Assembly: GCF_009830125.1 (NCBI RefSeq)
Contig: NZ_WUPT01000001.1
Span: 1 to 64,000, forward strand
DNA from: Kangsaoukella pontilimi
GTDB lineage: Bacteria; Pseudomonadota; Alphaproteobacteria; Rhodobacterales; Rhodobacteraceae
Length of the DNA: 64,000 nucleotides
Direction: 5' to 3'
Below are positions 54,774 through 63,127 of this stretch, piece after piece. The notes beneath the pieces are model-generated. The model was given only the letters and a program-made list of their open reading frames with translations, was not told the DNA's origin and searched no databases. Both the position numbers and the translations under genes were made by a program. The first letter of the stretch is position 1. Every line of letters starts with the position of its first letter.

Positions 54774-55724
54774 ATGAAAAGAAGAACTCTGCTGCTGGCT
54801 GCAGCCTTTGGCGCCGTCGCCGGCATCTCGCAGGCGCAGGACTTCCCGTCGGGAAGCGTCGACTACATCATCCCTTTCGGCCCAGGCGGCGAGTCGGACA
54901 TCACCGCGCGTTTTCAGCAGCCCCATTTCTCGGAGCTTTACGGTGAAGAGCTGGTGATTTCCTATCAGCCGGGCGGCGGTGGCGCCGTGGGCTGGTCGCA
55001 GCTCAACGGAATGGCTGGCGATGGCTCGAAGATCATGGGCATCAACCTGCCCCATATCATCGTCAAACCGCATCAGGGTGACGTGGGCTTCCAGACCGAG
55101 GACATCACGGCGGTCTACATGTTCCACTATACGCCCGACGCTATCGTCGTTCACGCCGACAGCCCGTATCAGTCGCTGGATGATCTGATTGCCGATGCCA
55201 AGGCCAACCCGAATGCCGTGACCTTCTCGGGGTCGGGGAAGGGCACTGCGAACCATCTGGCGCAGGTCCAATTCGACGCGCTGGCCGGGATCGACACGAC
55301 CTATGTCTCGTTCCAGGGCACCGGCGCATCGGTCACCGCGCTTCTCGGCCAGCAGGTCAAGGCTGCCTGGGGCTATACCACTGTAGGCGCAGCGCAGGGC
55401 GACCAGGTCCGGATGCTGGCCGTGGCCATGGAAGAGCGTCATCCGGCCTTCCCGGACGTGCCGACCTTCCGTGAGCTTGGCTATGACATGGTCTCTGGCG
55501 CCTATCGCGGCATCGCCGTTCCGAACAGCGCCTCGGAAGAGGTCCGTCAGCAGGTGTCCGACGCGATTGCCAAGATCAACGCCGATCCTGCCTTCCAGAA
55601 AAAGATGATCGATGGCGGTTTCGCGCTTCTCGACGTGGGCTATGGCGCTGACATGGACGCCTTCATGGCCGAGAAGAGCGAAGGCTATCTCACGGCGGCC
55701 CGCGAAGCCGGCGTAATCGAGTAA
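54774..55724 (+). CDS. Tripartite tricarboxylate transporter binding protein (Bug/TctC)
   Basis: A 316-residue periplasmic solute receptor. Signal peptide 1-21 (SQA|Q), then the Bug-family pattern YIIPFGPGGESDITAR, VISYQPGGGGAVGWSQ and TFSGSGKGTANHLAQV. It probably captures the anion used by SuyAB. AGGAGGAAAG precedes the ATG at 54774. The equivalent gene in other sulfolactate loci is slcH. Confidence 0.85.
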   Translation: MKRRTLLLAAAFGAVAGISQAQDFPSGSVDYIIPFGPGGESDITARFQQPHFSELYGEELVISYQPGGGGAVGWSQLNGMAGDGSKIMGINLPHIIVKPHQGDVGFQTEDITAVYMFHYTPDAIVVHADSPYQSLDDLIADAKANPNAVTFSGSGKGTANHLAQVQFDALAGIDTTYVSFQGTGASVTALLGQQVKAAWGYTTVGAAQGDQVRMLAVAMEERHPAFPDVPTFRELGYDMVSGAYRGIAVPNSASEEVRQQVSDAIAKINADPAFQKKMIDGGFALLDVGYGADMDAFMAEKSEGYLTAAREAGVIE

Positions 55725-55744
55725 CCAAACCCGATATCAACACC

Positions 55745-55775
55745 GACCGGCGCGCCAGAAACCGGCGCGCCGGTC
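55745..55775 (+). promoter_or_regulatory. Hairpin between binding-protein and permease genes
   Basis: A perfect 12-bp stem (55745-55756 with 55764-55775) and a 7-nt loop, without a T-run. It sits after the Bug receptor gene as the hairpin at 25971 sits after aapJ, and probably raises receptor over permease output. Confidence 0.55.
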
Positions 55776-55835
55776 GCCAGACTTCGCCGGCGTTCCGCGC
55801 CGGCCATCGGTTCCCTGTCCGGAAAGGCGCGCCAG

Positions 55836-57803
55836 ATGTTCGAGTATATCCTGTCGGCATTGTCTCCGCTCAACGTTATTTTCGCGCTGTTCGGCGTGGC
55901 GGCAGGGACCATCATTGGCTCAATCCCCGGCCTGACGGCCACCATGGCGGTCGCGGTGCTGGTGCCGATCACATTCTCGCTCGCTCCGGAAAGCGCGCTG
56001 ATCCTGCTGGGCGCGATCTATACGGGCGCCATCTACGGCGGCGCCTATGCCGCGATCCTTCTGAACACCCCCGGTACGCCCTCGGCAATCGCCACGACAT
56101 TCGACGGCTACCCGATGGCCAAGCGCGGCGACGGCGACCTTGCCGTATCCGTCGCCTGTCTCGCCTCTGTGGTGGGCGGACTTGTGGGCGCGCTGGCGCT
56201 TCTCCTACTCGCGCCGCCCCTCGCGAAGGCGGCTCTGGCCTTCGGACCGGTCGAATATTTCTGGCTGGCGATCTTCGGTCTGTCGCTGATCGCCGCGCTC
56301 AGCACGGGCGATTTCCTGAAGGGCATGATCGGCGCGGGCCTGGGCATTCTGATCGCCATGATCGGAATATCCGAGACCAGCGCCGAGGTCCGCTATACCT
56401 TCGGCTCGCAGACCCTTCTGGGTGGGGTCGAGGTCGTCTCGGCACTGATCGGTCTCTATTGCGTACCGGTCCTGATCGATCTCGTCGCCAAGCCCGAACG
56501 GCACCTGCAGGAGGCTGAGGGCACACGCGGCTTCCGGCTTCCCGAGGCGATCAGCGTCATGATGCGCGAAAAATTCAACGTTGCCAGAAGCTCGCTGATC
56601 GGCACGCTCGTCGGCGCTCTGCCGGGGGCCGGAGGGTCCATCGCGGGTCTTGTCGCCTATTCCGAGGCGCGCCGCGTGGGCAAGGGCGACACACCTTATG
56701 GCGAGGGGAACCCCGGCGGCATCGTCGCGACGGAATCGGCCAATAACGCGACCGTCGGCGGCGGCTTCATCCCGACGCTGGTGCTGGGTATCCCCGGCAC
56801 GCCGCCCGACGCCGTGATCCTCGGCGCGCTTCTGGTTCAGGGCGTGCGCACCGGGCCGTCCCTGTTCTCGGCAGGCTCGGACATCGTCTACACCTTCATG
56901 TTCGGCCTCTTCCTCGCCACGGTCCTGATGCTGCCTGTCGGGCTGCTGATCGGGCGCTTTGCCTATGGCGCCATCGTCAAGGCACCGAAATCGGTGTTGG
57001 TGCCCATCGTGGCCTTCATGACGGTGATCGGGACCTATGCGATCCGGAACAACCTGTCGGACGTCATGATCATGGTCGTGCTCGGCGTCATCGGCTGGGT
57101 GGCCAAGCGGCGCGGGTTTTCCGTCTCGCCGATCGTGCTCGGGCTGATCCTCGGGCGGATCGCCGAGCAGGGTTTTGTCCAGAGCTGGACCATTGGGTCG
57201 GCCATCGGCGACCTCTGGGGGCAGTTCTTCGGGCGGCCGCTGTCCATGGTGATCATCGCTCTGACCTGCCTCAGCTTCATCTACCCGTTCTGGCCGCGCA
57301 TCCGCGCCGCCATGGCCAAGGACCGGGTCCGCGCCGAGCTTGCGCCGCGCGCCGACAGCGCCGCCGTGGCGCGAGACGCGCTTGCCATCGGCGCGATGGG
57401 CGTCGTTGCGGCAGGGGCGCTTTGGCTGTCCTTCGACCTCAATCCCGATGCGGGCGTCTTCCCGCGCACAATCGCAACGGGGATGCTGGCGCTCTGCATC
57501 CTCGCGCTGATCCTGCTTTTCCTGACGGGCCGCGTGACCGAAGAGACGACCGAAGGGTCATGGCCGCGCCGGATCGCCGTGCCGGCAGTAATGATGGGGG
57601 CGGCCTTTCTCGTGCCGATCCTCGGCTTCGCTACGGCAGGCATCCTGATGGGCCTCGCCCTTATCGTCATTTCCCAATTCGAAAGCCAGAGCGCGCGTGC
57701 CTGGACCATTCAGGCGGTCAGCGTCGCGGTCGTGATCCTGCTGTTCTCGGTGGCCTTCCGCGAAGCGCTGTCGGTGCCGCTGCCGCAGGGGATGCTCTAC
57801 TAG
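55836..57803 (+). CDS. TctA-TctB fusion, tripartite transporter membrane subunit
   Basis: A 655-residue polytopic protein. Residues 1-490 are TctA (GSIPGLTATMAVAVLVPITF, IYGGAYAAILLNTPGTPSAI, PGAGGSIAGLVAYSEARR, NPGGIVATESANNATVGGGF), with about twelve helices. Residues 515-655 have the four helices of the small TctB subunit, normally a separate protein. Together with the Bug receptor it forms a complete sodium-driven TTT transporter. Equivalent to SlcF/SlcG. Confidence 0.88.
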   Translation: MFEYILSALSPLNVIFALFGVAAGTIIGSIPGLTATMAVAVLVPITFSLAPESALILLGAIYTGAIYGGAYAAILLNTPGTPSAIATTFDGYPMAKRGDGDLAVSVACLASVVGGLVGALALLLLAPPLAKAALAFGPVEYFWLAIFGLSLIAALSTGDFLKGMIGAGLGILIAMIGISETSAEVRYTFGSQTLLGGVEVVSALIGLYCVPVLIDLVAKPERHLQEAEGTRGFRLPEAISVMMREKFNVARSSLIGTLVGALPGAGGSIAGLVAYSEARRVGKGDTPYGEGNPGGIVATESANNATVGGGFIPTLVLGIPGTPPDAVILGALLVQGVRTGPSLFSAGSDIVYTFMFGLFLATVLMLPVGLLIGRFAYGAIVKAPKSVLVPIVAFMTVIGTYAIRNNLSDVMIMVVLGVIGWVAKRRGFSVSPIVLGLILGRIAEQGFVQSWTIGSAIGDLWGQFFGRPLSMVIIALTCLSFIYPFWPRIRAAMAKDRVRAELAPRADSAAVARDALAIGAMGVVAAGALWLSFDLNPDAGVFPRTIATGMLALCILALILLFLTGRVTEETTEGSWPRRIAVPAVMMGAAFLVPILGFATAGILMGLALIVISQFESQSARAWTIQAVSVAVVILLFSVAFREALSVPLPQGMLY

Positions 57804-57813
57804 ACGCGTCCGC

Positions 57814-59082
57814 TCAGCGGATAAGGATCGCGCGGAAGTCGTTGACATTCGTGCCGGTCGGGCCGGGCACGAAAAGCTGACCGGCCGCATCGAAAGCGCC
57901 CCACGCATCATGCGAGGCCAAAAGCGCGGCGGGGTCGTGACCGGCCCTGCGGATCAGGGCCGCAGTCTGCCCGTCGGCGAAGGCGCCCGCATTGTCCTCG
58001 GACCCGTCTATCCCGTCGGTATCGGCGGCCATGGCGACGATGCCGTCGGTTCCGTCGATGGCCAGCGCCAAGGACAGCAGGAACTCGGTATTGCGGCCAC
58101 CACGCCCGCCGTCGCCCGAAAGAGTGACGGTCGTCTCACCCCCGGAAAAGATAACGACCGGCCGGATGAAGGGACGGTTGCGCAGGACCACCTCACGCGC
58201 GATGGCAGCGTGGACGCGGCCCACATCGGCGGCCTCGCCCTCGATCGCGTCGGACAGGATCACGGCCGGGATGCCTTCCGCGCGGGCCGCTTCTGCCGCC
58301 GCATCGAGCGACAGTGACGCCGAGGCGATGACTGAAACGCGGTCGCGCGCAAAGGTGGCGGCATTGGGTGCTGGCGCGTCTTCGGGCGCTGTGTCCAGAT
58401 GGCGCCGGATCGAGTCGGGCAGGGCGATGCCGTAGGTCTCGACCAGCCTTAGCGCCAATGCTCGGTCGCGGGGGCAGGGGACGGTCGGGCCGGAGGCGAC
58501 CTCGGCCGGCGCATCCCCGGGCACGTCCGAGACGATCAGGCTGACCACCCGCGCAGGGTGCGCTGCAGCCGCCAAGCGCCCGCCCTTAATCCGGCTGACC
58601 TGCTTCCGAATGGCGTTCATGGCACCAATGGGCGCGCCCGATGCCAGAAGCGCCCGGTTGAGCGCGATTTCATCCTCGAGCGTCAGATCGCCCGCCGGTG
58701 CGGGCAAAAGCGCCGAGCCGCCACCGCAGATCAGCGCCACGACAAGATCGTCTTCGGTAAGGTCCGCCACGGCCTCGAAAAGCTCTGCGGTTGCCTGAAC
58801 TCCGGCGGGATCGGGGACAGGATGCGCCGCCTCAATCACTCGAATGCGGCGTGTCGGAGCGGAATAGCCGTATCGTGTCACCACGACGCCATCGACAGGC
58901 TCGCCCCAAAGGTCTTCAAAGGCCGCCGCCATCTGGGCCGCGCCCTTGCCCGCGCCGATAACGACGGTGCGTCCCTTGGGTTTGTCGGGGAGATGGGTCG
59001 CCAAAGCCGCGCGCGGATCGGCGGCACGGACTGCGGCGTCGAAAAGCCGGGTCAGGAAGGCCGTGTCGTCAGTCTGTGTCAT
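57814..59082 (-). CDS. gckA: Glycerate 2-kinase (GckA/TtuD, MOFRL)
   Basis: A 422-residue kinase of the DUF4147/MOFRL family that converts glycerate to 2-phosphoglycerate. Motifs: VVIGAGKGAAQMA, LICGGGSALLPAP, AIRKQVSRIKGGRLA, and FSGGETTVTLSGDGGRGGRN. ATG at 59082 gives the usual length. Convergent with the tctAB fusion (10-nt gap), so not part of that operon, but hydroxyacid metabolism may link them. Confidence 0.9.
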   Translation of the reverse strand: MTQTDDTAFLTRLFDAAVRAADPRAALATHLPDKPKGRTVVIGAGKGAAQMAAAFEDLWGEPVDGVVVTRYGYSAPTRRIRVIEAAHPVPDPAGVQATAELFEAVADLTEDDLVVALICGGGSALLPAPAGDLTLEDEIALNRALLASGAPIGAMNAIRKQVSRIKGGRLAAAAHPARVVSLIVSDVPGDAPAEVASGPTVPCPRDRALALRLVETYGIALPDSIRRHLDTAPEDAPAPNAATFARDRVSVIASASLSLDAAAEAARAEGIPAVILSDAIEGEAADVGRVHAAIAREVVLRNRPFIRPVVIFSGGETTVTLSGDGGRGGRNTEFLLSLALAIDGTDGIVAMAADTDGIDGSEDNAGAFADGQTAALIRRAGHDPAALLASHDAWGAFDAAGQLFVPGPTGTNVNDFRAILIR

Positions 59083-59149
59083 GAAACGCAATCTGCACGA
59101 ACCTGCACGCGGCGCCAGTGCGAATTTCCGGTGCGGGCACCCGCACCCG

Positions 59150-59533
59150 TCACGAAAGATAATCCATGATCGGGCAGTCCGGTCTGTCGTCACCCGCGCA
59201 GGACCGGACAAGATGCGAAAGCTCGTCATGGAGCGATTGCAGTTCCGCCTGTTTCCGCTCGATCTCGTCAAGCCGGTGGCTGGCCAGTTTCTTGACATCC
59301 GCGCTGGTCCGGTTGCGGTCGGAATAGAGCCCCAGAAGCTCGCGGCACTCGTCTATGGAAAATCCGAACTCTCTTGCCCGCCGAACAAAGACGAGCTTAC
59401 GGATCGCGGCCTCGTCATAGGTGCGATAGCCCGTCTCAGAGCGCCCCGCAGCCTCGACCAGACCGATATCAGCATAATAACGCACGGTCTTCACCGGAAG
59501 GCCCGCTGCCACTGAGGCTTTCGAGATGTTCAT
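59150..59533 (-). CDS. hmrR: Cu(I)-responsive MerR regulator (CueR/HmrR)
   Basis: A 127-residue MerR protein. The N-terminal helix-turn-helix reads MNISKASVAAGLPVKTVRYY; a coiled-coil dimer helix follows (ASHRLDEIERKQAELQSLHD); the metal loop has Cys112 and Cys120 (CAGDDRPDCPI), matching CueR numbering for Cu(I)/Ag(I) sensing. A 7-7-7 palindrome lies just upstream. No copper pump or chaperone gene is adjacent, so its regulon is elsewhere or it is autoregulated. Confidence 0.92.
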   Translation of the reverse strand: MNISKASVAAGLPVKTVRYYADIGLVEAAGRSETGYRTYDEAAIRKLVFVRRAREFGFSIDECRELLGLYSDRNRTSADVKKLASHRLDEIERKQAELQSLHDELSHLVRSCAGDDRPDCPIMDYLS

Positions 59534-59880
59534 GGTCGTCCCGCCAACATTCCTTGAACTGGAATGTTCAGAAAACCATCGAAAAGAACTCCTGTCCATC
59601 GCGCTGGTATGGTTGCCTCAATTCGCCTCCACGAAAGGGGAGGTGAAAATATATCAAAAACAACAGATAACAGACGATTTCTTGTCTTCGGGCGTAGATT
59701 TCGCGGTCACAATCCTGCCACGTCTCGCCCGGTTTGGCCCGGTTCGCGCACAGACTGTCACGAAATGAAAGACAATCTTCCGTCAAACGGTCACGTTCCT
59801 GCCCTGTTGCAGGATGATCCTTCACATTGGGGGCGGTATCGGGATTGTGACCTTTGGCGGTTCGACGTGTTCATAACTCC
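59534..59880. other. 347-nt intergenic region
   Basis: Apart from the MerR-type dyad near its left end, it holds a short AT-rich stretch (about 59640-59690) and a CCTCC/GGAGG inverted repeat near 59625. Open frames through it have no ribosome-binding sites or family similarity. No RNA gene was recognised. Confidence 0.5.
59547..59567. promoter_or_regulatory. MerR-type operator
   Basis: ACATTCC, seven bases, GGAATGT: a 21-bp dyad in the CueR/HmrR style (A-C-x-T-T-C-C with G-G-A-A), 14 bp upstream of the hmrR start codon. It extends to 23 bp with one more A/T pair on each side. Clear -35/-10 boxes around it are not seen. Confidence 0.6.
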
Positions 59881-60258
59881 ATGACAGCGCGCAGCTGGCT
59901 TCTGGCCGGTGTCGTTGTGTTGCTGACTGGCATTTGCTTGCGGACATACGTGAGCGCCGCCGCGGCCTATGGATATGGCGCATCGGCTTTCTCGGCCTGC
60001 CTTCTTCTGTCCTTTGGGCTGTTTGCGATGGCTGGCGCTACTGTTCTGATCGAAAGACGGAACGCGGCTACCGAAGGTGGGCACAACCTGACGCAAACGA
60101 AGCCGGTTTCCAAACGCGCCTCGCGGGCCTTCCAACCGCTTGCCTCGCAGGATGAGCTTCGCCGCTCTGACGAGGCGGAGCGCCGCCGTCGTTCGCGTCT
60201 GAGCTTTGCGGGCGCGCTCGGTGCCGACCCGTCGCGCGCAGTCAGAAATCCACGGTAA
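59881..60258 (+). CDS. Hypothetical small membrane protein
   Basis: A 125-residue protein with two predicted helices (ARSWLLAGVVVLLTGICLRT and FSACLLLSFGLFAMAGATVL) and a basic, probably disordered C-terminal half (SDEAERRRRSRLSFAG). No family is recognised. ATG at 59881 gives a clean N-terminal helix; the ribosome-binding site is weak. Its 3' end overlaps the convergent mipZ gene by 17 nt. Confidence 0.55.
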   Translation: MTARSWLLAGVVVLLTGICLRTYVSAAAAYGYGASAFSACLLLSFGLFAMAGATVLIERRNAATEGGHNLTQTKPVSKRASRAFQPLASQDELRRSDEAERRRRSRLSFAGALGADPSRAVRNPR

Positions 60259-61051
60259 CGCCGGGCAGTTTCAGCTCTTTCACCAACTCTCTGAGTTCCT
60301 GCCGTGCGGCGACGTTCGACAGGTTCAGGTTGTGAATGCCGATATCGCGCAGGTCGAGAAGGGTCAGACCGCGCGGAAACAGCTCACGAAAGATCACCCG
60401 CTCGGAAAATCCCGGCGCCACCCGGAATCCGATCCGCTTGGCCAGGGCCGATACGGCATCCTGCATCTTCTTCTTGTTGTGCATCTGCTGCGCGCCGACC
60501 CGGTTGCGGACCACCACCCAGTCGATGGGCTCCAGGCCCGCCTGCGCCCTGAGCTGCCGGGCGTTCCAGACCATCTCGGAATAGACCGAAGGTCCGAGGA
60601 TGCGGTTCGTGGCGGGGTCGATCCGGGCCAGAAGGTCGAAATCCACGAAACTGTCATTCAAAGGCGTGACGAGTGTATCCGCCAGCGAATGGCCGACCTG
60701 GCTCAGGCGCGTGTGCGAGCCGGGGCAGTCGATCAGGATGAAATCGACCTCGCGCTCAAGGCCCGTGACCGCCGCGGAAAGTCGCTGGTCGTAGACGTTC
60801 TCGCCGGGGCCCAGCGTTTCGGGGCGGATATTCGGCAACTCGCGGTAGATCGGGCAGGGCAGGTCCAGCCCCTCGCGCTCGTTGAAGGCGCGGCGGTTCT
60901 CGACATACCGCCCGAAGCTTTTCTGGCGAAGGTCGAGGTCCAGAACACCCACCGCGTGCCCCATACGGACCAGAGCCGTCGCGATATGCATCGACACGGT
61001 CGACTTGCCCGCGCCGCCCTTCTCGTTCCCGACAACTATGATGTGGGCCAC
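60242..61051 (-). CDS. mipZ: Division plane positioning ATPase MipZ
   Basis: A 269-residue ParA/MinD-type ATPase of the MipZ group, which in Caulobacter and Rhodobacter forms a gradient from ParB at the poles and inhibits FtsZ. Deviant Walker A VGNEKGGAGKSTVSMH, the A' segment VLDLDLRQKSFGRYVENRRA and the Walker B strand VDFILIDCPGSHT match. GTG start at 61051; a longer frame to 61120 lacks family support. No parB or par site is nearby, as expected for mipZ. Confidence 0.88.
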   Translation of the reverse strand: MAHIIVVGNEKGGAGKSTVSMHIATALVRMGHAVGVLDLDLRQKSFGRYVENRRAFNEREGLDLPCPIYRELPNIRPETLGPGENVYDQRLSAAVTGLEREVDFILIDCPGSHTRLSQVGHSLADTLVTPLNDSFVDFDLLARIDPATNRILGPSVYSEMVWNARQLRAQAGLEPIDWVVVRNRVGAQQMHNKKKMQDAVSALAKRIGFRVAPGFSERVIFRELFPRGLTLLDLRDIGIHNLNLSNVAARQELRELVKELKLPGVTVDF

Positions 61052-61162
61052 TCTTGCCTCTGATATTGCGGCCCTGTCCCCGGGCCGATTGGTGACACTA
61101 TATGTTGTGTTGGCCTTCAAGAAAAGCGCGGGTTTTCCCTGACCGTTGGGAAATTTGCGCCC

Positions 61163-62074
61163 TCAGAGACCGGCGAGCCGCGCCTCTTGCCGCGCGATCA
61201 GCGTCTCAACCTCGGCCAGTGTGTCGGCGGACAGTTTCGGACCCGGCGCGCGCACCGTCGGATGGGCAATGGCGCCGCGTTTCGCAAGGATGTGCTTGCG
61301 GATCGCAAGGCCCAGGCCCGGCTGGCTCTCGTAGCGCACAAGCGGGAGATAGGCGTCAAACAAATCGCGTGCAGCCGTTTCGTCGCCGGCGCTCATCAGG
61401 CGCACGACATCGGCCATCATCTCGGGGTAGGCAAAACCAGTCATGGCGCCGTCGGCCCCGCGCAGCATTTCCTCCAGCAGGAACTGCCCGCCATTGCCGC
61501 AGAGGATAGAAATCCGGCGCGCGCCTGCGTCGCTCGCTTTCCGAAGCGCCGAGATCTTCTCCAACCCCGGCCAATCCTCATGCTTCAGCATCACGCAGCG
61601 CGGGCATTCTTCCACGATTTTCAGGATGATATCGGTGTCGATCTTGACGCCGGTGACAAGGGGAAAGTCCTGCAGAACCCACGGCACATCGCCCAGCCGT
61701 TCGCCCACTGTCCGGTAGTAGCCGAGGATCTCCTTGTCGGTCCGGAGACTGCCGGGAGGGGCCACCATCACACCCGCTGCGCCTTTGTCCATGGCGACGG
61801 CGGTCAGCGCTTCGATGGCCGCGAAACCCGCTGCCGACACGCCGACCACGACCGGCACATTCGCGCGGGCACAGACGGTTTCGATAACGCTTGCCGACTC
61901 GGCCGCCGTCAGCTTGCCGGCCTCACCCATCATGCCGAGGATGGTCAGGCCGGTCGCGCCCTTCTCGAGGTAGAAATCCACCATCCGGTCAAGGCTTTGC
62001 GTGTCGAGCGCACCATCAGGCAGGAAGGGCGTTGCGGCGATGGTGAAGACACCTTTGGCTGTTTCGTCAAGCAT
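61163..62074 (-). CDS. Dihydrodipicolinate synthase-family lyase, atypical
   Basis: A 303-residue TIM-barrel protein of the DapA/NanA superfamily. The Schiff-base lysine is in VMLKHEDWPG. The pyruvate-binding GTTGE motif is GMMGE and the catalytic YNxP tyrosine region is QDFP, so it is not a true DapA or NanA. Last gene of a four-gene catabolic run; its start overlaps the racemase stop by 8 nt. A role in cleaving or dehydrating the product of the ring-opening pathway is an inference. Confidence 0.75.
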   Translation of the reverse strand: MLDETAKGVFTIAATPFLPDGALDTQSLDRMVDFYLEKGATGLTILGMMGEAGKLTAAESASVIETVCARANVPVVVGVSAAGFAAIEALTAVAMDKGAAGVMVAPPGSLRTDKEILGYYRTVGERLGDVPWVLQDFPLVTGVKIDTDIILKIVEECPRCVMLKHEDWPGLEKISALRKASDAGARRISILCGNGGQFLLEEMLRGADGAMTGFAYPEMMADVVRLMSAGDETAARDLFDAYLPLVRYESQPGLGLAIRKHILAKRGAIAHPTVRAPGPKLSADTLAEVETLIARQEARLAGL

Positions 62075-62741
62075 GGGTCATCCCCGTTCTGTGTGTCAGT
62101 CCAAGCGTAATTCGACCAAGTGCCTTGGCAACGGCGGATTGGCAAGGCTCGACCACAGGCAGGCCGGTTTCCTCTTCTATGCGCGCGCGATACTGGGCCA
62201 TACCTGCGCATCCCATGATCAGCACATCGGCACCGTCCTCATCGCAGAGCGCGCGGCCGACCTCGATCATGCGATCCAGCGTCCGGGCCGCGTCGGCAAG
62301 GTCGGTGACGGACAGCCCGAGCGGACGGTCGCCTGCCAGACGGGACGACACGCCCATCGCATCGAAGGCAGCAAGATGGCGGCGCACCGACGGCTCGCCG
62401 ATCGCGATGACGCCGAAGCGCTCGCCCAGGGTCAGCGCGTCAGTGACAGCAGCCTCGCGTATGCCGATGACGGGACGGGCATGGGTCTTGCGCAGGTCCG
62501 AAACGCCCGGGTCGCTGAAACAGGCGATCACGAAGCCGGTCGCATCGGTCAGCCCGGCCATGCGCGCGGTGAGCGGGGCGACGACCCCGGCTACATGGGC
62601 GTCGCTTTCGATCCCCGGAGGCCCCTCTGCCAGCGTCAGGCATTCGATGGGATAGCCCCAAGATCGCAAAAGCCGGATGGCGCGGTCGATCCCGTCGGTC
62701 ACGGCTTGGGTCGAGTTCGGATTGATCACGTAGAGCGTCAC
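62067..62741 (-). CDS. Asp/Glu/hydantoin racemase-family protein
   Basis: A 224-residue member of the cofactor-independent racemase family. Cysteine 1 is in VIACFSDPG and cysteine 2 in IMGCAGM, the two-base pair typical of hydantoin racemase and maleate isomerase. GTG start overlaps the VOC gene stop by 4 nt. With a hydantoinase-like gene two places upstream, hydantoin or allantoin racemase is the best guess. Confidence 0.8.
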   Translation of the reverse strand: MTLYVINPNSTQAVTDGIDRAIRLLRSWGYPIECLTLAEGPPGIESDAHVAGVVAPLTARMAGLTDATGFVIACFSDPGVSDLRKTHARPVIGIREAAVTDALTLGERFGVIAIGEPSVRRHLAAFDAMGVSSRLAGDRPLGLSVTDLADAARTLDRMIEVGRALCDEDGADVLIMGCAGMAQYRARIEEETGLPVVEPCQSAVAKALGRITLGLTHRTGMTHA

Positions 62742-63127
62742 GCGCCGGGCCTCGTCGCGGATTGCACCTCGATCTGATAGCCTTCGGGATCGGTGAAGAC
62801 AAAGGCGCGGATGCCGATCTCGTCATTCTGAAAGAGCTTTGAAAGGCCACTCAGCCCCGCCTTTTGCGACCAGCCGTACCACGCATCCACATCCGGCACG
62901 CGAAGGCAAAGCTGCACGCATTTCTCGGCTTGCCAGTCGTTCATGCCGCGCGCCTCGTCCACCAGACCAACATGCGCGCCCCCGGCCAGGCGCAGGATCT
63001 TGGCCCATCCCTGGTCGATGACCAGAGGCAGACCAAGCGTCTCGCGGTAGAACGCCTCGGCCCGTGCAAGGTCCTTGTAGTAGAGGAAGGTGATCGCAAG
63101 CTTCGGCAGCGACGGCGGCGGCATCAT
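62738..63127 (-). CDS. VOC (glyoxalase/bleomycin resistance-like) protein
   Basis: A 129-residue protein with two beta-alpha-beta-beta-beta modules: AITFLYYKDLARAEAFYRET and LCLRVPDVDAWYGWSQKAG, with the conserved end FTDPEGYQIEVQS. The glutamate in the last motif is a usual metal ligand. It may be a dioxygenase, isomerase or binding protein for an intermediate. Start overlaps the hydantoinase stop. Confidence 0.78.
   Translation of the reverse strand: MMPPPSLPKLAITFLYYKDLARAEAFYRETLGLPLVIDQGWAKILRLAGGAHVGLVDEARGMNDWQAEKCVQLCLRVPDVDAWYGWSQKAGLSGLSKLFQNDEIGIRAFVFTDPEGYQIEVQSATRPGA

Noticed and set aside
59568-59825. 85-codon minus-strand frame in the hmrR intergenic region
   Set aside because: No ribosome-binding site, mixed codon use and a run of hydrophobic residues created by an AT-rich patch.
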